Source of the DNA: DASYRM01 sp036004405
GTDB taxonomy: Bacteria; Acidobacteriota; Vicinamibacteria; Vicinamibacterales; UBA2999
DNA length: 49,203 nucleotides
Direction: 5' to 3'
Assembly: GCA_036004405.1 (NCBI GenBank)
Contig: DASYRM010000002.1
Span: forward strand, 1-49,203
Translations under genes and position numbers: made by a program
The notes under the pieces: model-generated
Database searches by the model: none
Told to the model about the DNA's origin: nothing
The model's input: the letters and a program-made list of their open reading frames with translations, nothing else
Part shown: piece by piece, positions 33,791-42,399 of the stretch
Numbering within the stretch: position 1 is the first letter of the stretch
Layout: the number at the start of each line of letters is the position of its first letter

Positions 33791-35200
33791 TCCGCCCTGA
33801 CGCCCAGGCCCTGGCCCGGGCCCTGGCCCTGGCCCTGGCCCTCCGGGCCGTCCCGGCGCCGGCGCGGGCCCAAGCGTCGCCGTCGCCTCGTCGTCCACGT
33901 CCTTTTCCCACGCCGCGATGAGCGGCCGCAGCGCGCGGGCGATGTCCTGGCGGGCCGACGCGAGATCGTTGCGCTCGCCGATGTCCTTCGACAGGTCGAA
34001 GACGAAGGTGTTGGGCCCGTCCACGAGTAGTTTCCAGTTGCCCTTGCGGACTGCGCGCTGCTGCCGCCCGCCCACGGTGTTGCGGAAGAAGAGCGTGCGT
34101 TCGACCGGCGCCGCCTTGCCCGCAAGGATCGGCATGAGGTCGATCCCTTCGAGCTTCGCCTCGGCGGGTACCGTGACACCGCCCGCCGCAAGCAAGGTGG
34201 CCGTGACGTCCATCACGCTGCCCACCTGCGGCGACGTCTTGCCGGCCGGAACGCGGCCCGGCCACCGCATGATCGCGGGTACGCGCACGCCGCCTTCCCA
34301 CACCGAGTCCTTGCGGTGGAAGAGCGGCGCATTGCGCGACAGCCACTCGCCGCCGTTGTCGTTCATGAACACGACGATCGTGTTCCGATCCAGGCCGCGC
34401 GCGGCGAGCGTCGCCAGCAGCTTGCCGATCCCCTGATCGGCGCGCTCCAGCACCGCCACGTAGTCCGCGCGCGAGGCGGTGTTGTCGTCCATCGGCTGCA
34501 CGAACCGTGCGGTGTTGGGCGCGACCGACGGGTGGTCCGGAATCTGGAACGGCCAGTGGGCGGCGTTGAACGCCACCTCGAGGAAGAACGGGCCGCCGGC
34601 GTGCTCCTCGATGAAGCGCACCGCGCGATCGGCGAAGAGGTCGGTGCTGTAGCCGGAGGGGTGCGCCGGCTGGTCGTTCTCGAAGAAATCGTGCTGCCCC
34701 GCCCCGTCGGTGTGCTGCCAGTAGTCGATCAGGCCGCTCTTGAACCCGAAGAAGTAGTCGAAGCCGTGCGCGTTCGGGCTCAGTTCCGGCTTGTAGCCGA
34801 GGTGCCACTTGCCGATGAGGCCGGTCGAATAGCCTGCACCCTTCAGCAGCGCGGGCAGCGAACGGCCGGTCGGGCGCAGCCCCTGATCGCCCGCTGGCCC
34901 CGATGCGGGCAGCGGCCGTTCGATCCGGAACCGCTGGTAGTAGCGCCCGCTGATCAGCGACGCGCGCGTCGGCGAGCACGTCGGCGCGGCATAGAAGTCG
35001 CTGAAACGGGTCCCCTCGCGCGCCAGCCGATCGAGGTTCGGCGTCTTCACGTCGGGCGCGCCGTAGCTGCCGATGTCGCCGTAGCCCACGTCGTCGGTGA
35101 CGATGAGCAGGATGTTGGGACGGCTGGACTGCGCGGCAGCCGGCGCCACCGCGGCGAAGAGGAGGAGAGCCGCCGCAGCGGCCGCGAAGAGTCGAGTCAT
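33779..35200 (-). CDS. Exported arylsulfatase-family sulfatase
   Basis: The 473-residue protein has a signal peptide and the sulfatase signature CSPTRASLISGRY, in which Cys75 of CxPxR would be converted to formylglycine, Pro77 and Arg79 completing the motif. Metal-binding Asp36 and Asp37 sit in VTDDVGYGDIGSYG, and IGKWHLGYKPE, FMNDNGGEW and HRKDSVWEGGVRVPAIMRWPG are conserved downstream. It probably removes sulfate esters from a polysaccharide or small molecule in the periplasm. A formylglycine-generating enzyme is not in the window. The C-terminus is a PG-rich low-complexity tail, which overlaps the convergent cytochrome gene by 12 bp. Confidence 0.92.
   Translation of the reverse strand: MTRLFAAAAAALLLFAAVAPAAAQSSRPNILLIVTDDVGYGDIGSYGAPDVKTPNLDRLAREGTRFSDFYAAPTCSPTRASLISGRYYQRFRIERPLPASGPAGDQGLRPTGRSLPALLKGAGYSTGLIGKWHLGYKPELSPNAHGFDYFFGFKSGLIDYWQHTDGAGQHDFFENDQPAHPSGYSTDLFADRAVRFIEEHAGGPFFLEVAFNAAHWPFQIPDHPSVAPNTARFVQPMDDNTASRADYVAVLERADQGIGKLLATLAARGLDRNTIVVFMNDNGGEWLSRNAPLFHRKDSVWEGGVRVPAIMRWPGRVPAGKTSPQVGSVMDVTATLLAAGGVTVPAEAKLEGIDLMPILAGKAAPVERTLFFRNTVGGRQQRAVRKGNWKLLVDGPNTFVFDLSKDIGERNDLASARQDIARALRPLIAAWEKDVDDEATATLGPAPAPGRPGGPGPGPGPGPGPGRQGGSGN
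33804..33843. repeat. Hexanucleotide repeat (GGCCCT)n in the sulfatase C-terminus
   Basis: About six GGCCCT-like units encode the tail GPGPGPGPGPG. The unit is in-frame, so copy-number change would only alter tail length. Confidence 0.7.
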
Positions 35201-35213
35201 CGATCGTCCTGAC

Positions 35214-35233
35214 GGGCCGCCTGAAGGCGGCCC
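35214..35233. repeat. REP-type stem-loop without a GTAG head
   Basis: GGGCCGCCT-GA-AGGCGGCCC is a perfect 9-bp stem but is not preceded by GTAG on either strand. It pairs with the adjacent REP at 35240-35263 in the sulfatase-surE spacer. Confidence 0.7.
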
Positions 35234-35239
35234 ATAAAC

Positions 35240-35263
35240 GGTCCGCCTAAAGGCGGACCCTAC
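35240..35263 (-). repeat. REP palindrome overlapping the surE stop codon
   Basis: GGTCCGCCT-AA-AGGCGGACC is followed by CCTAC on the plus strand, so the minus-strand copy begins GTAGGG. The TAG (35262-35260) is the surE stop codon. Confidence 0.82.
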
Positions 35264-36111
35264 TTGAAGAGCTGACGCCAGGTGTCCATCTGTGAAGGGT
35301 CGTCTTCACCCAGGCGCATCGGCGTCACCGACACATAGCCCTGCGCCACCGCCCAGGCATCGGTCCCCTGCGGCGCCGTTCCCGCGCCCTCTTTGAACAC
35401 GTTCCAATAGATGGTCCGGCCAGACGGGTGCGTCATCTCGGCAAAGCTCTCGTCGCCGCTCTTCGCCCGCGCCTGCGTGGTCACCATGTAGCCCTTGTAG
35501 CCGCCAGGAGGAACGCCGGGAATGTTGACGTTCAGGAACGTGCCGGCCGGCAAGCCGTACTGCTTGACCCGCCGGGCCACGCCCAGCACCTCCTCGGCCG
35601 CGGCGACGAAGTCGCGCGGCGCGGCCGCTTCGGACAAGGAAGCCGCGATGGCCGGAACGCCGTGAATCGCCCCCTCCCGGGCAGCGCCGACGGTGCCGGC
35701 CAGATAGACCGAATACGCCAGGTTGTAGCCGCGGTTGATGCCCGACACCACGAGGTCGGGCCGCGGCTTCACGATGTTGCGGATGGCGATGTTGACCGTG
35801 CTGGCCGGCGTGGCCGTCAACCCGATGGCCTTCATGCCGTTCGGCAGCGTGAGGTCTTCCCGGAAGACGGGCTCGCTGGTGACGATCGAATGCCCCTTGC
35901 CGCTCTGATTGTCGGCGGGGGCCACGATGGTCACGTCGCCGATGGCCTGGAGCACCTGCGCCACGGCGGCAATGCCGGGCGCGCGAACGCCGTCATCGTT
36001 GCTGACGAGAATGCGGTACGGGGGCGGGTCGGGACGCTGCTGGGCCGCGGAGGGGCCGCGCAGCGCGCAGCCGGCCAGGACAATCGCGGCGACAAAGACG
36101 GCTCGTCGCAT
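35260..36111 (-). CDS. surE: SurE-type 5'/3'-nucleotidase with lipoprotein signal
   Basis: SurE is a metal-dependent nucleoside-monophosphate phosphatase. The 283-residue protein has the SurE core starting RILVSNDDGVRAPGI (Asp39 and Asp40 as metal ligands), APADNQSGKGHSIV (Ser70) and VSGINRGYNLAYSVYLAGTVGAAREGAIHG. It is preceded by an unusual leader, MRRAVFVAAIVLAGC, with a lipobox ending at Cys15, whereas most SurE proteins are cytoplasmic. It is therefore predicted to be an envelope lipoprotein, possibly a phosphatase for nucleotides or other phosphoesters. Its stop codon is part of a REP element. It is the gene upstream of the sulfatase on the same strand. Confidence 0.9.
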   Translation of the reverse strand: MRRAVFVAAIVLAGCALRGPSAAQQRPDPPPYRILVSNDDGVRAPGIAAVAQVLQAIGDVTIVAPADNQSGKGHSIVTSEPVFREDLTLPNGMKAIGLTATPASTVNIAIRNIVKPRPDLVVSGINRGYNLAYSVYLAGTVGAAREGAIHGVPAIAASLSEAAAPRDFVAAAEEVLGVARRVKQYGLPAGTFLNVNIPGVPPGGYKGYMVTTQARAKSGDESFAEMTHPSGRTIYWNVFKEGAGTAPQGTDAWAVAQGYVSVTPMRLGEDDPSQMDTWRQLFK

Positions 36112-36154
36112 CGGGCTAGAGCGTAGCCCAGATGCGGCGCGGGTCAGAAGGCTC

Positions 36155-36505
36155 CTAGCTCCAAAAGCCGTGCTGCGAGGGTGGAGGTGCGGACGGCTTC
36201 TTCGAGGCGAGGCGGAAGATGGTCCACCCGAACAGGCCGAGCAGCAGGAGCGGCAGCATCGGCGTCAGGAGCGACAGAATGGCCCCGACGATCGCCACGA
36301 CAATCCCGATGATGACGATGACGGCCATGACCGGCGCCAGGATGACGCCGAGCAGCAGACCGCCCAAGCCGAAGAGCAGCTTGAAGAAGATGCGGAACGG
36401 CAGCGTGACGATCCAGAAGAGCGCGTGCACCAGCGCTCCCACCACGGTGCCGATGACCATGCATGCGACCACGCCGATGATGCAGGCCAGGAGGAAGGTG
36501 CCCAT
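36155..36505 (-). CDS. Small multi-spanning membrane protein
   Basis: The 116-residue product is almost entirely hydrophobic, with about four membrane segments (GTFLLACIIGVVACMVIGTV, LVHALFWIVTLPFRIFF, LLGVILAPVMAVIVIIGIVV, LLTPMLPLLLLGLFGWTIF) and a short polar tail KKPSAPPPSQHGFWS. I do not recognise a family. ATG 36505 is used; a TTG two codons upstream is an alternative. It lies between surE and the omega-like gene, all on the minus strand, with 43 bp to surE and 65 bp to the omega-like gene. Confidence 0.6.
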   Translation of the reverse strand: MGTFLLACIIGVVACMVIGTVVGALVHALFWIVTLPFRIFFKLLFGLGGLLLGVILAPVMAVIVIIGIVVAIVGAILSLLTPMLPLLLLGLFGWTIFRLASKKPSAPPPSQHGFWS

Positions 36506-36534
36506 CGTCAATCCGTGGTTACGTCGGAACCCGG

Positions 36535-36573
36535 AGCCGGGTTCCGGAGCTTCGAGGCGAAGCCCCGCCCCTA
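36535..36573 (-). repeat. Adjacent hairpins after the omega-like gene
   Basis: One perfect stem, CGGAACCCGG / CCGGGTTCCG, lies beside GCTTCG-AGG-CGAAGC. On the minus strand they follow TAGGGGC at the gene's stop. They are REP-like in layout but headed ATAG rather than GTAG. A terminator or mRNA-stabilising role is possible. Confidence 0.5.
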
Positions 36574-36867
36574 TTCGACGGGGGGCTTCGTGGTCTCGGG
36601 AACCTCGTACAACACGAGATTGCGCCGCACTTCCTCCATCGCCACGCGCTCGGACTTGAACGGCTGCCCCCGCTGCGCGCGCTCGGCCTGTTCCTCGTCG
36701 GCGTCGTCGAGCCTGGGCAGCGCGCCCCGCCGGAGCTGCTTGGCACGCATCGCGGCGACGTCCACGAACAGGAAGCGGCTCTCGATGGGCGGAGCCTTGG
36801 GGCGGGGGGCAGGCGGAGCGGCGAGCTCGGACCCGGGCTCAGGGGTCAGGTCTGTGGTTTCGGCCAT
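36571..36867 (-). CDS. Probable RNA polymerase omega subunit-like protein
   Basis: The 98-residue protein has a disordered acidic/proline N-terminus (residues 1-27) followed by ESRFLFVDVAAMRAKQLRRGALPRLDD and KSERVAMEEVRRNLVLYEVPE. This matches the layout of acidobacterial omega subunits (SRFxxVxVAAxRAxQLxxGAxP, then a helix VAMEEVxxxxxxYE). Omega assists RNA polymerase assembly and, in some bacteria, ppGpp sensing. It is not in the usual gmk-rpoZ context, which lowers confidence. ATG 36867 is the natural start. The coding region ends at the adjacent hairpins. Confidence 0.6.
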   Translation of the reverse strand: MAETTDLTPEPGSELAAPPAPRPKAPPIESRFLFVDVAAMRAKQLRRGALPRLDDADEEQAERAQRGQPFKSERVAMEEVRRNLVLYEVPETTKPPVE

Positions 36868-36932
36868 AAAGGGTTAGCCTACCACGAGTTGAAGGGCGCG
36901 CCACCCCCCCACGCCCACGCCACGCCGCGCCG

Positions 36933-36965
36933 CTTCGCTGGCTTTGGAGAACAAGGCCAGCGAAG
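36933..36965. terminator. Hairpin in the omega/hsp20 spacer
   Basis: CTTCGCTGGC and GCCAGCGAAG form a 10-bp stem, extendable to 13 with one mismatch, around a 13-nt loop. No T-run follows, so a terminator role is possible but not clear. Confidence 0.45.
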
Positions 36966-36969
36966 ATGG

Positions 36970-37014
36970 CGCCAGAAAATAGAGCGCGCGGTCCGCGTTC
37001 TTGGCGGACCGCGC
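36970..37014 (-). terminator. Intrinsic terminator of the dnaK-hsp20 operon
   Basis: Directly after the hsp20 stop on the minus strand comes a perfect 11-bp GC stem (GCGCGGTCCGC / GCGGACCGCGC, 7-nt loop), then a T-rich TCTATTTTCT. Confidence 0.8.
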
Positions 37015-37017
37015 CCG

Positions 37018-37415
37018 TTAGGCCGCCACTTCGACGTTGATGGTGCGTGGCCTGGCTTCCTCGCGGAACGGCAGCTTCACCGTCAGCACGCCGTTCTTGT
37101 AGTCGGCCGTCACCCGGGCGGCGTCCACGGTGCTGGGCAGGGCAAATGACCGCGAGAACGAGCCGTAGCGGCGCTCCACGCGACGAATCTGCTCGTCCTT
37201 CACGTCTGCCGGGCGCTTGCGGGTGCCCTTGAGCGTCAGGGTGTTGCGCTCCACCGTGAGCTCGATGTCCTCCCGGGCCAGGTCAGGCAATTCGGCCTTC
37301 AGCACCAGGTCGTGCCCCTCGGTCTCGTAAATGTCCACCGGCGGCACCCAGCCGTCGGCGTCGGCCAGGAGCCGCGCGAATTCGGCAAACGGATCGAGTC
37401 TGGTCACAGTCATCG

Positions 37416-37419
<4 letters not shown>
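37018..37419 (-). CDS. Small heat shock protein (Hsp20/alpha-crystallin) downstream of dnaK
   Basis: The 133-residue protein carries a complete alpha-crystallin domain: WVPPVDIYETEGHDLVLKAELPDLAREDIELTVE, NTLTLKGTRKRP, YGSFSRSFALPSTVDAARVTADYKNGVLTVKLP, ending PRTINVEVAA. The GVLTV segment corresponds to the C-terminal beta strand of the domain, and I/V-x-I/V-type tail contacts are weak. It prevents aggregation of unfolding proteins. The start overlaps the dnaK stop (ATGA) with GGAGG just upstream, so it is translated with dnaK. An intrinsic terminator follows its stop. Confidence 0.95.
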
Positions 37420-39311
<1,892 letters not shown>

Positions 39312-39328
39312 CGCTCTCACTCTTGGGG

Positions 39329-39338
39329 AGTTCGTGTC
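39329..39338. promoter_or_regulatory. 10-bp direct repeat AGTTCGTGTC, copy 1, in dnaK leader
   Basis: This is identical to 39375-39384, which overlaps the -35 element, and the copies are 46 bp apart. It may be a regulator-binding site, but no partner motif is known to me. Confidence 0.4.
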
Positions 39339-39357
39339 TTTTCCGGCTCCGAGAGTA

Positions 39358-39386
39358 ATGATAGACAGACCATTAGTTCGTGTCAA
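39358..39386 (-). promoter_or_regulatory. Sigma-70-like promoter for dnaK-hsp20
   Basis: On the minus strand TTGACA (39386-39381) is separated by exactly 17 bp from TATCAT (39363-39358). The expected transcript start is near 39351, giving a leader of about 40 nt to dnaK. Confidence 0.75.
39375..39384. promoter_or_regulatory. 10-bp direct repeat AGTTCGTGTC, copy 2, overlapping the dnaK -35
   Basis: It covers part of the dnaK -35 region, so a protein bound here could block polymerase. A CIRCE-like half site TAGCACTC lies at 39405-39412, without its inverted partner. Confidence 0.4.
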
Positions 39387-39463
39387 TAAGATTATATTAG
39401 CTTGTAGCACTCACATATTTAGCCTTTGACGGGCCCGCTGGAGATTGCCATGATGGGCAAATC

Positions 39464-39931
39464 GTGGCTCATTTCACGCTGTTTCCCCCGGGCGAATCCG
39501 GCGAGCTGGGCGACGACATCCGGGAGCTCTTCGACGACCTCACCCGCAGCCTCGGCAGCGACCCGACGGCCTACCCTGGCCAGTGCCGCCCGCTGGTGGA
39601 CGTCTTCGAGACCGACGCCGCCGTCGAGCTCGTGGTCGATACCTGCGGCGTGTCGGCCAACGCGATTCGGGTGCTCTTCAGGAACGGGGTCATCATCGTG
39701 GCCGGCGAAAAGGCCGCCGTCCCGACCCTCCCGGAGGCTGCCTACCACCTGGTGGAGCGCGACTTCGGCCGCTTCGCGCGCGCGGTGCGCCTGACCGGCG
39801 CCTTCGACATCGCCCACGCCAGGGCGACGCTGCGCTCGGGCGAGCTCATCGTGGTGCTGCCCAAGCTGATCGAGCGTCGCGGCCGAGCGCACCGGGTGCC
39901 TGTAACGGCGCCGGACAGCCCCGCCGCATGA
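39464..39931 (+). CDS. Small heat shock protein (Hsp20 family), divergent from dnaK
   Basis: The 155-residue protein has an alpha-crystallin-like core (PLVDVFETDAAVELVVDTCGVSANAIRVLFRNGVIIVAGEK, YHLVERDFGRFARAVRLTGAFDIAHARATLRSGELIVVLPKL) with a longer N-terminal arm. It is more divergent than the dnaK-linked copy. The start is GTG 39464 with a weak Shine-Dalgarno. It lies 152 bp from dnaK in an AT-rich divergent spacer, so both sHSP genes may share heat-responsive control. Its stop overlaps the ymdB start (ATGA), tying a chaperone to a housekeeping run of ymdB-xseA-xseB-ispA. Confidence 0.88.
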   Translation: MAHFTLFPPGESGELGDDIRELFDDLTRSLGSDPTAYPGQCRPLVDVFETDAAVELVVDTCGVSANAIRVLFRNGVIIVAGEKAAVPTLPEAAYHLVERDFGRFARAVRLTGAFDIAHARATLRSGELIVVLPKLIERRGRAHRVPVTAPDSPAA

Positions 39932-40737
39932 GGCTGCTCTTCATCGGCGACATCATCGGGCGGCCTGGACGCGAGCTGCTGCGCAAGGGTCTCAAGGGGC
40001 TGGTGAATTACCACGGCGTCGACTTCGTCATTGCCAACGCCGAGAACTCCGCCGCCGGCTTCGGCGTCACGAAGGACATCGGCGATACGCTGCTCGAGTA
40101 CGGCGTGGACGTGATGACGTCCGGCAACCACGTCTGGGACAAGAAAGAAGCGATGGAGTACATCGCCACCGAGCGGCGCCTGCTCCGCCCCGCCAACTAC
40201 CCGCCCGGCGCGCCGGGCCGTGGCTCCTGCGTGGCCGAGTCGGGCGATGGACGCGCGGTCGGCATCGTCAACGTGATGGGGCGCGTGTTCATGACGCCGC
40301 TCGACGATCCGTTTGCCGTGGTGCTCAAGGAGATCGAGGCCGTCCGCGCCAAGGCGCGCATCGTCATCGTGGACTTCCACGCCGAAGCCACCAGCGAGAA
40401 AGTGGCGATGGGCTGGCATCTCGACGGCAAGGTGACGCTGGTCGTCGGCACCCACACGCACGTGCAGACCGGCGACGAACGCATCCTGCCGAACGGGACC
40501 GCGTATCTCACCGACGCCGGCATGACCGGCCCGCACGATTCGATCATCGGGATGGAGCGCGAGCCGGCCTTGTCGCGCTTCCTCACCGGCCTGCCGTCCA
40601 AGTTCGAGCCTGCCACCGGCAACCCGCGCTTGAACGGGGTGATCGTGGACGCCGACGAGGCCACCGGCAAAGCCACCGCCATCATTCGCGTCAACCTGTC
40701 CGAGCGCGACCTGCTGGCGCTCGGCGGCACGACATGA
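39928..40737 (+). CDS. ymdB: YmdB-family metallophosphoesterase
   Basis: The 269-residue protein (MRLLFIGDIIGRPGRELL) matches the TIGR00282/YmdB family. It has metal-binding residues in FIGDIIGRPG, IANAENSAAGFGVT, TSGNHVWDKKE, DFHAEATSEK and VVGTHTHVQTGDERI, plus TDAGMTGPHDSIIGM. Bacillus YmdB hydrolyses 2',3'-cyclic nucleotides and affects biofilm and motility decisions; the same chemistry is likely here. ATG 39928 overlaps the sHSP stop and its own stop overlaps xseA, both ATGA. Upstream in-frame sequence belongs to the sHSP gene. Confidence 0.95.
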   Translation: MRLLFIGDIIGRPGRELLRKGLKGLVNYHGVDFVIANAENSAAGFGVTKDIGDTLLEYGVDVMTSGNHVWDKKEAMEYIATERRLLRPANYPPGAPGRGSCVAESGDGRAVGIVNVMGRVFMTPLDDPFAVVLKEIEAVRAKARIVIVDFHAEATSEKVAMGWHLDGKVTLVVGTHTHVQTGDERILPNGTAYLTDAGMTGPHDSIIGMEREPALSRFLTGLPSKFEPATGNPRLNGVIVDADEATGKATAIIRVNLSERDLLALGGTT

Positions 40738-42161
40738 GCACGTTCTTCGATCTGCCGTTCGAAGAGCCGGCCGAGGAGACGGTCCCCGACGAACGTCCCG
40801 CCCGCGCCCGCCGCATTCTCACCGTCTCCGAGCTCACCGCCCAGATTCGCACCACGCTGGAACGGCAGTTCTTCGAGATGTGGGTCGAGGGCGAGCTCTC
40901 GAACTGCAAAGTCTGGAACACCGGCCATCTCTACTTCACCCTGAAAGACCAGGGCGCGCAGATTCGCGGCGTGATGTTCCGCGGCTCGCTCCGCTTCCTC
41001 CGCTTCACGCCCAAGGACGGCATGCGGGTGGTGGCGCGCGGACGCGTCAGCGTCTACGACCCGAAGGGCGAGTATCAGCTGGTCTGCGAGCACTTCGAGC
41101 CGGAGGGGCTCGGCGCGCGGCAGCTCGCCTTCGACCAGCTCAAGGAGCGATTGTCGGCGGAGGGCCTCTTCGACCCGCGCCGCAAGCGCGCCCTGCCGGT
41201 GCTGCCGCGCAAGATCGGCGTCGTCACCTCGCTCGACGGCGCCGCGGTGCGCGACATCATCCGCGTGCTGCGCCGCCGCTACGCCAACGCGCACATCGTC
41301 ATCCGTCCGGCGCGCGTGCAGGGTGAAGGCGCGGCGCTCGAAATCGCCCGCGCGCTCACGGCCATCGGCAAGGTGAAGGGCGTGGACGTGGTGATCGTCG
41401 GACGCGGCGGCGGCTCGATCGAGGATCTGTGGGCGTTCAACGAGGAGGTGGTGGCGCGCGCCATCGCCGGCTGCGCCGTGCCGACCATTTCCGCGGTCGG
41501 CCACGAGACCGACGTGACCATGGCCGACTTCGTCGCCGACCTGCGCGCGCCGACGCCGTCGGCCGCCGCGGAGCTGGTCGTGGCCCGCAAGGACGAAGTG
41601 CAGGCGCGCATCGATCGCCTGTCGCAACGGCTCGATTCGAGCCAGGCGTCGCGTCTGCACCGGCTCGAAGCGCGGCTGCGCAGCCTCGAGGCCAGGCCAG
41701 GCTACGGCGGCTTTCACGGCCGTGTGCTGATGCGCAGCCGCAGGGCCACGGAGCTCGCGACCGATCTCCGCGACGCCATGCTCGCCGGCCTGGACACGCG
41801 GGCGCGGCGGCACCGCACGCTGCGCGCCGCGCTCGACATCTTCGATCTGCGGCACCGCCTCGCCGCCGTTCGCGCCCGCCTGCAGGCGGCCTCGTCGGCC
41901 CTCGACGCCGGCGTGTCGCATCGCCGCCTGCGGCTGGAGAGCCGCGTGGGCAGCGCCGTGACACGGCTCGACAGCCTGAGCCCGCTGGCGGTGCTGGGGC
42001 GCGGCTACGCCGTCTGTTGGGACGAGGCGCACACCCGCGTGCTGCGCCGCGCGTCGGAAACGGCGCCCGGGGAATCGGTGCGGGTCAGGCTGCACGAGGG
42101 CGAGCTGCGCTGCGACGTCCGTGAGATCATCAATTCCACACATGGAACCGACGACCATTAA
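40734..42161 (+). CDS. xseA: Exodeoxyribonuclease VII large subunit
   Basis: XseA is the catalytic subunit of exonuclease VII, which degrades single-stranded DNA bidirectionally. The 475-residue protein has an N-terminal OB-fold (LTVSELTAQIRTTLERQF, NCKVWNTGHLYFTLKDQGAQIRGVMFRGS) and the catalytic block KIGVVTSLDGAAVRDIIRVLRRRYAN, followed by VDVVIVGRGGGSIEDLWAFNEE and VGHETDVTMADFVADLRAPTPSAAAELV. The C-terminal coiled coil has about 180 residues and ends LAVLGRGYAVCWDE. It overlaps ymdB by 4 bp and xseB by 20 bp, as in many bacteria. Confidence 0.97.
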   Translation: MSTFFDLPFEEPAEETVPDERPARARRILTVSELTAQIRTTLERQFFEMWVEGELSNCKVWNTGHLYFTLKDQGAQIRGVMFRGSLRFLRFTPKDGMRVVARGRVSVYDPKGEYQLVCEHFEPEGLGARQLAFDQLKERLSAEGLFDPRRKRALPVLPRKIGVVTSLDGAAVRDIIRVLRRRYANAHIVIRPARVQGEGAALEIARALTAIGKVKGVDVVIVGRGGGSIEDLWAFNEEVVARAIAGCAVPTISAVGHETDVTMADFVADLRAPTPSAAAELVVARKDEVQARIDRLSQRLDSSQASRLHRLEARLRSLEARPGYGGFHGRVLMRSRRATELATDLRDAMLAGLDTRARRHRTLRAALDIFDLRHRLAAVRARLQAASSALDAGVSHRRLRLESRVGSAVTRLDSLSPLAVLGRGYAVCWDEAHTRVLRRASETAPGESVRVRLHEGELRCDVREIINSTHGTDDH

Positions 42162-42399
42162 GGACTTCGAGGCGGCCATCGCCGAGCTCGAGTCGATCGT
42201 CAAGAAGCTCGAAGAAGGCGACCTGGCCCTCGAGGCGTCGCTGCAGCTCTACGAACGCGGCGTCCATCTCTCGCGGTTCTGCCACAGCCGGCTGGAAGAC
42301 GCCGAGCGCCGGATCGAGATCCTCAACGAACGCGGTCAGCTCAAACCGGCACCAGCGGACCTCGACGCCGACGACGACGCGACCCCGCGCCCGAGATGA
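42142..42399 (+). CDS. xseB: Exodeoxyribonuclease VII small subunit
   Basis: The 85-residue protein has the XseB signature FEAAIAELESIVKKLEEGDLALEASLQLYERGVHLSRFCHSRLEDAERRIEIL, a helical hairpin that binds the XseA coiled coil. A 20-residue acidic tail follows. ATG 42142 is preferred, overlapping the end of xseA; GTG 42121 would add seven residues. Its stop overlaps the ispA start by 4 bp. Confidence 0.95.
   Translation: MEPTTIKDFEAAIAELESIVKKLEEGDLALEASLQLYERGVHLSRFCHSRLEDAERRIEILNERGQLKPAPADLDADDDATPRPR

Noticed and set aside
39405..39412. CIRCE operator upstream of dnaK
   Set aside because: Only one half (TAGCACTC) is present; no inverted GAGTGCTA partner at 9-bp spacing.
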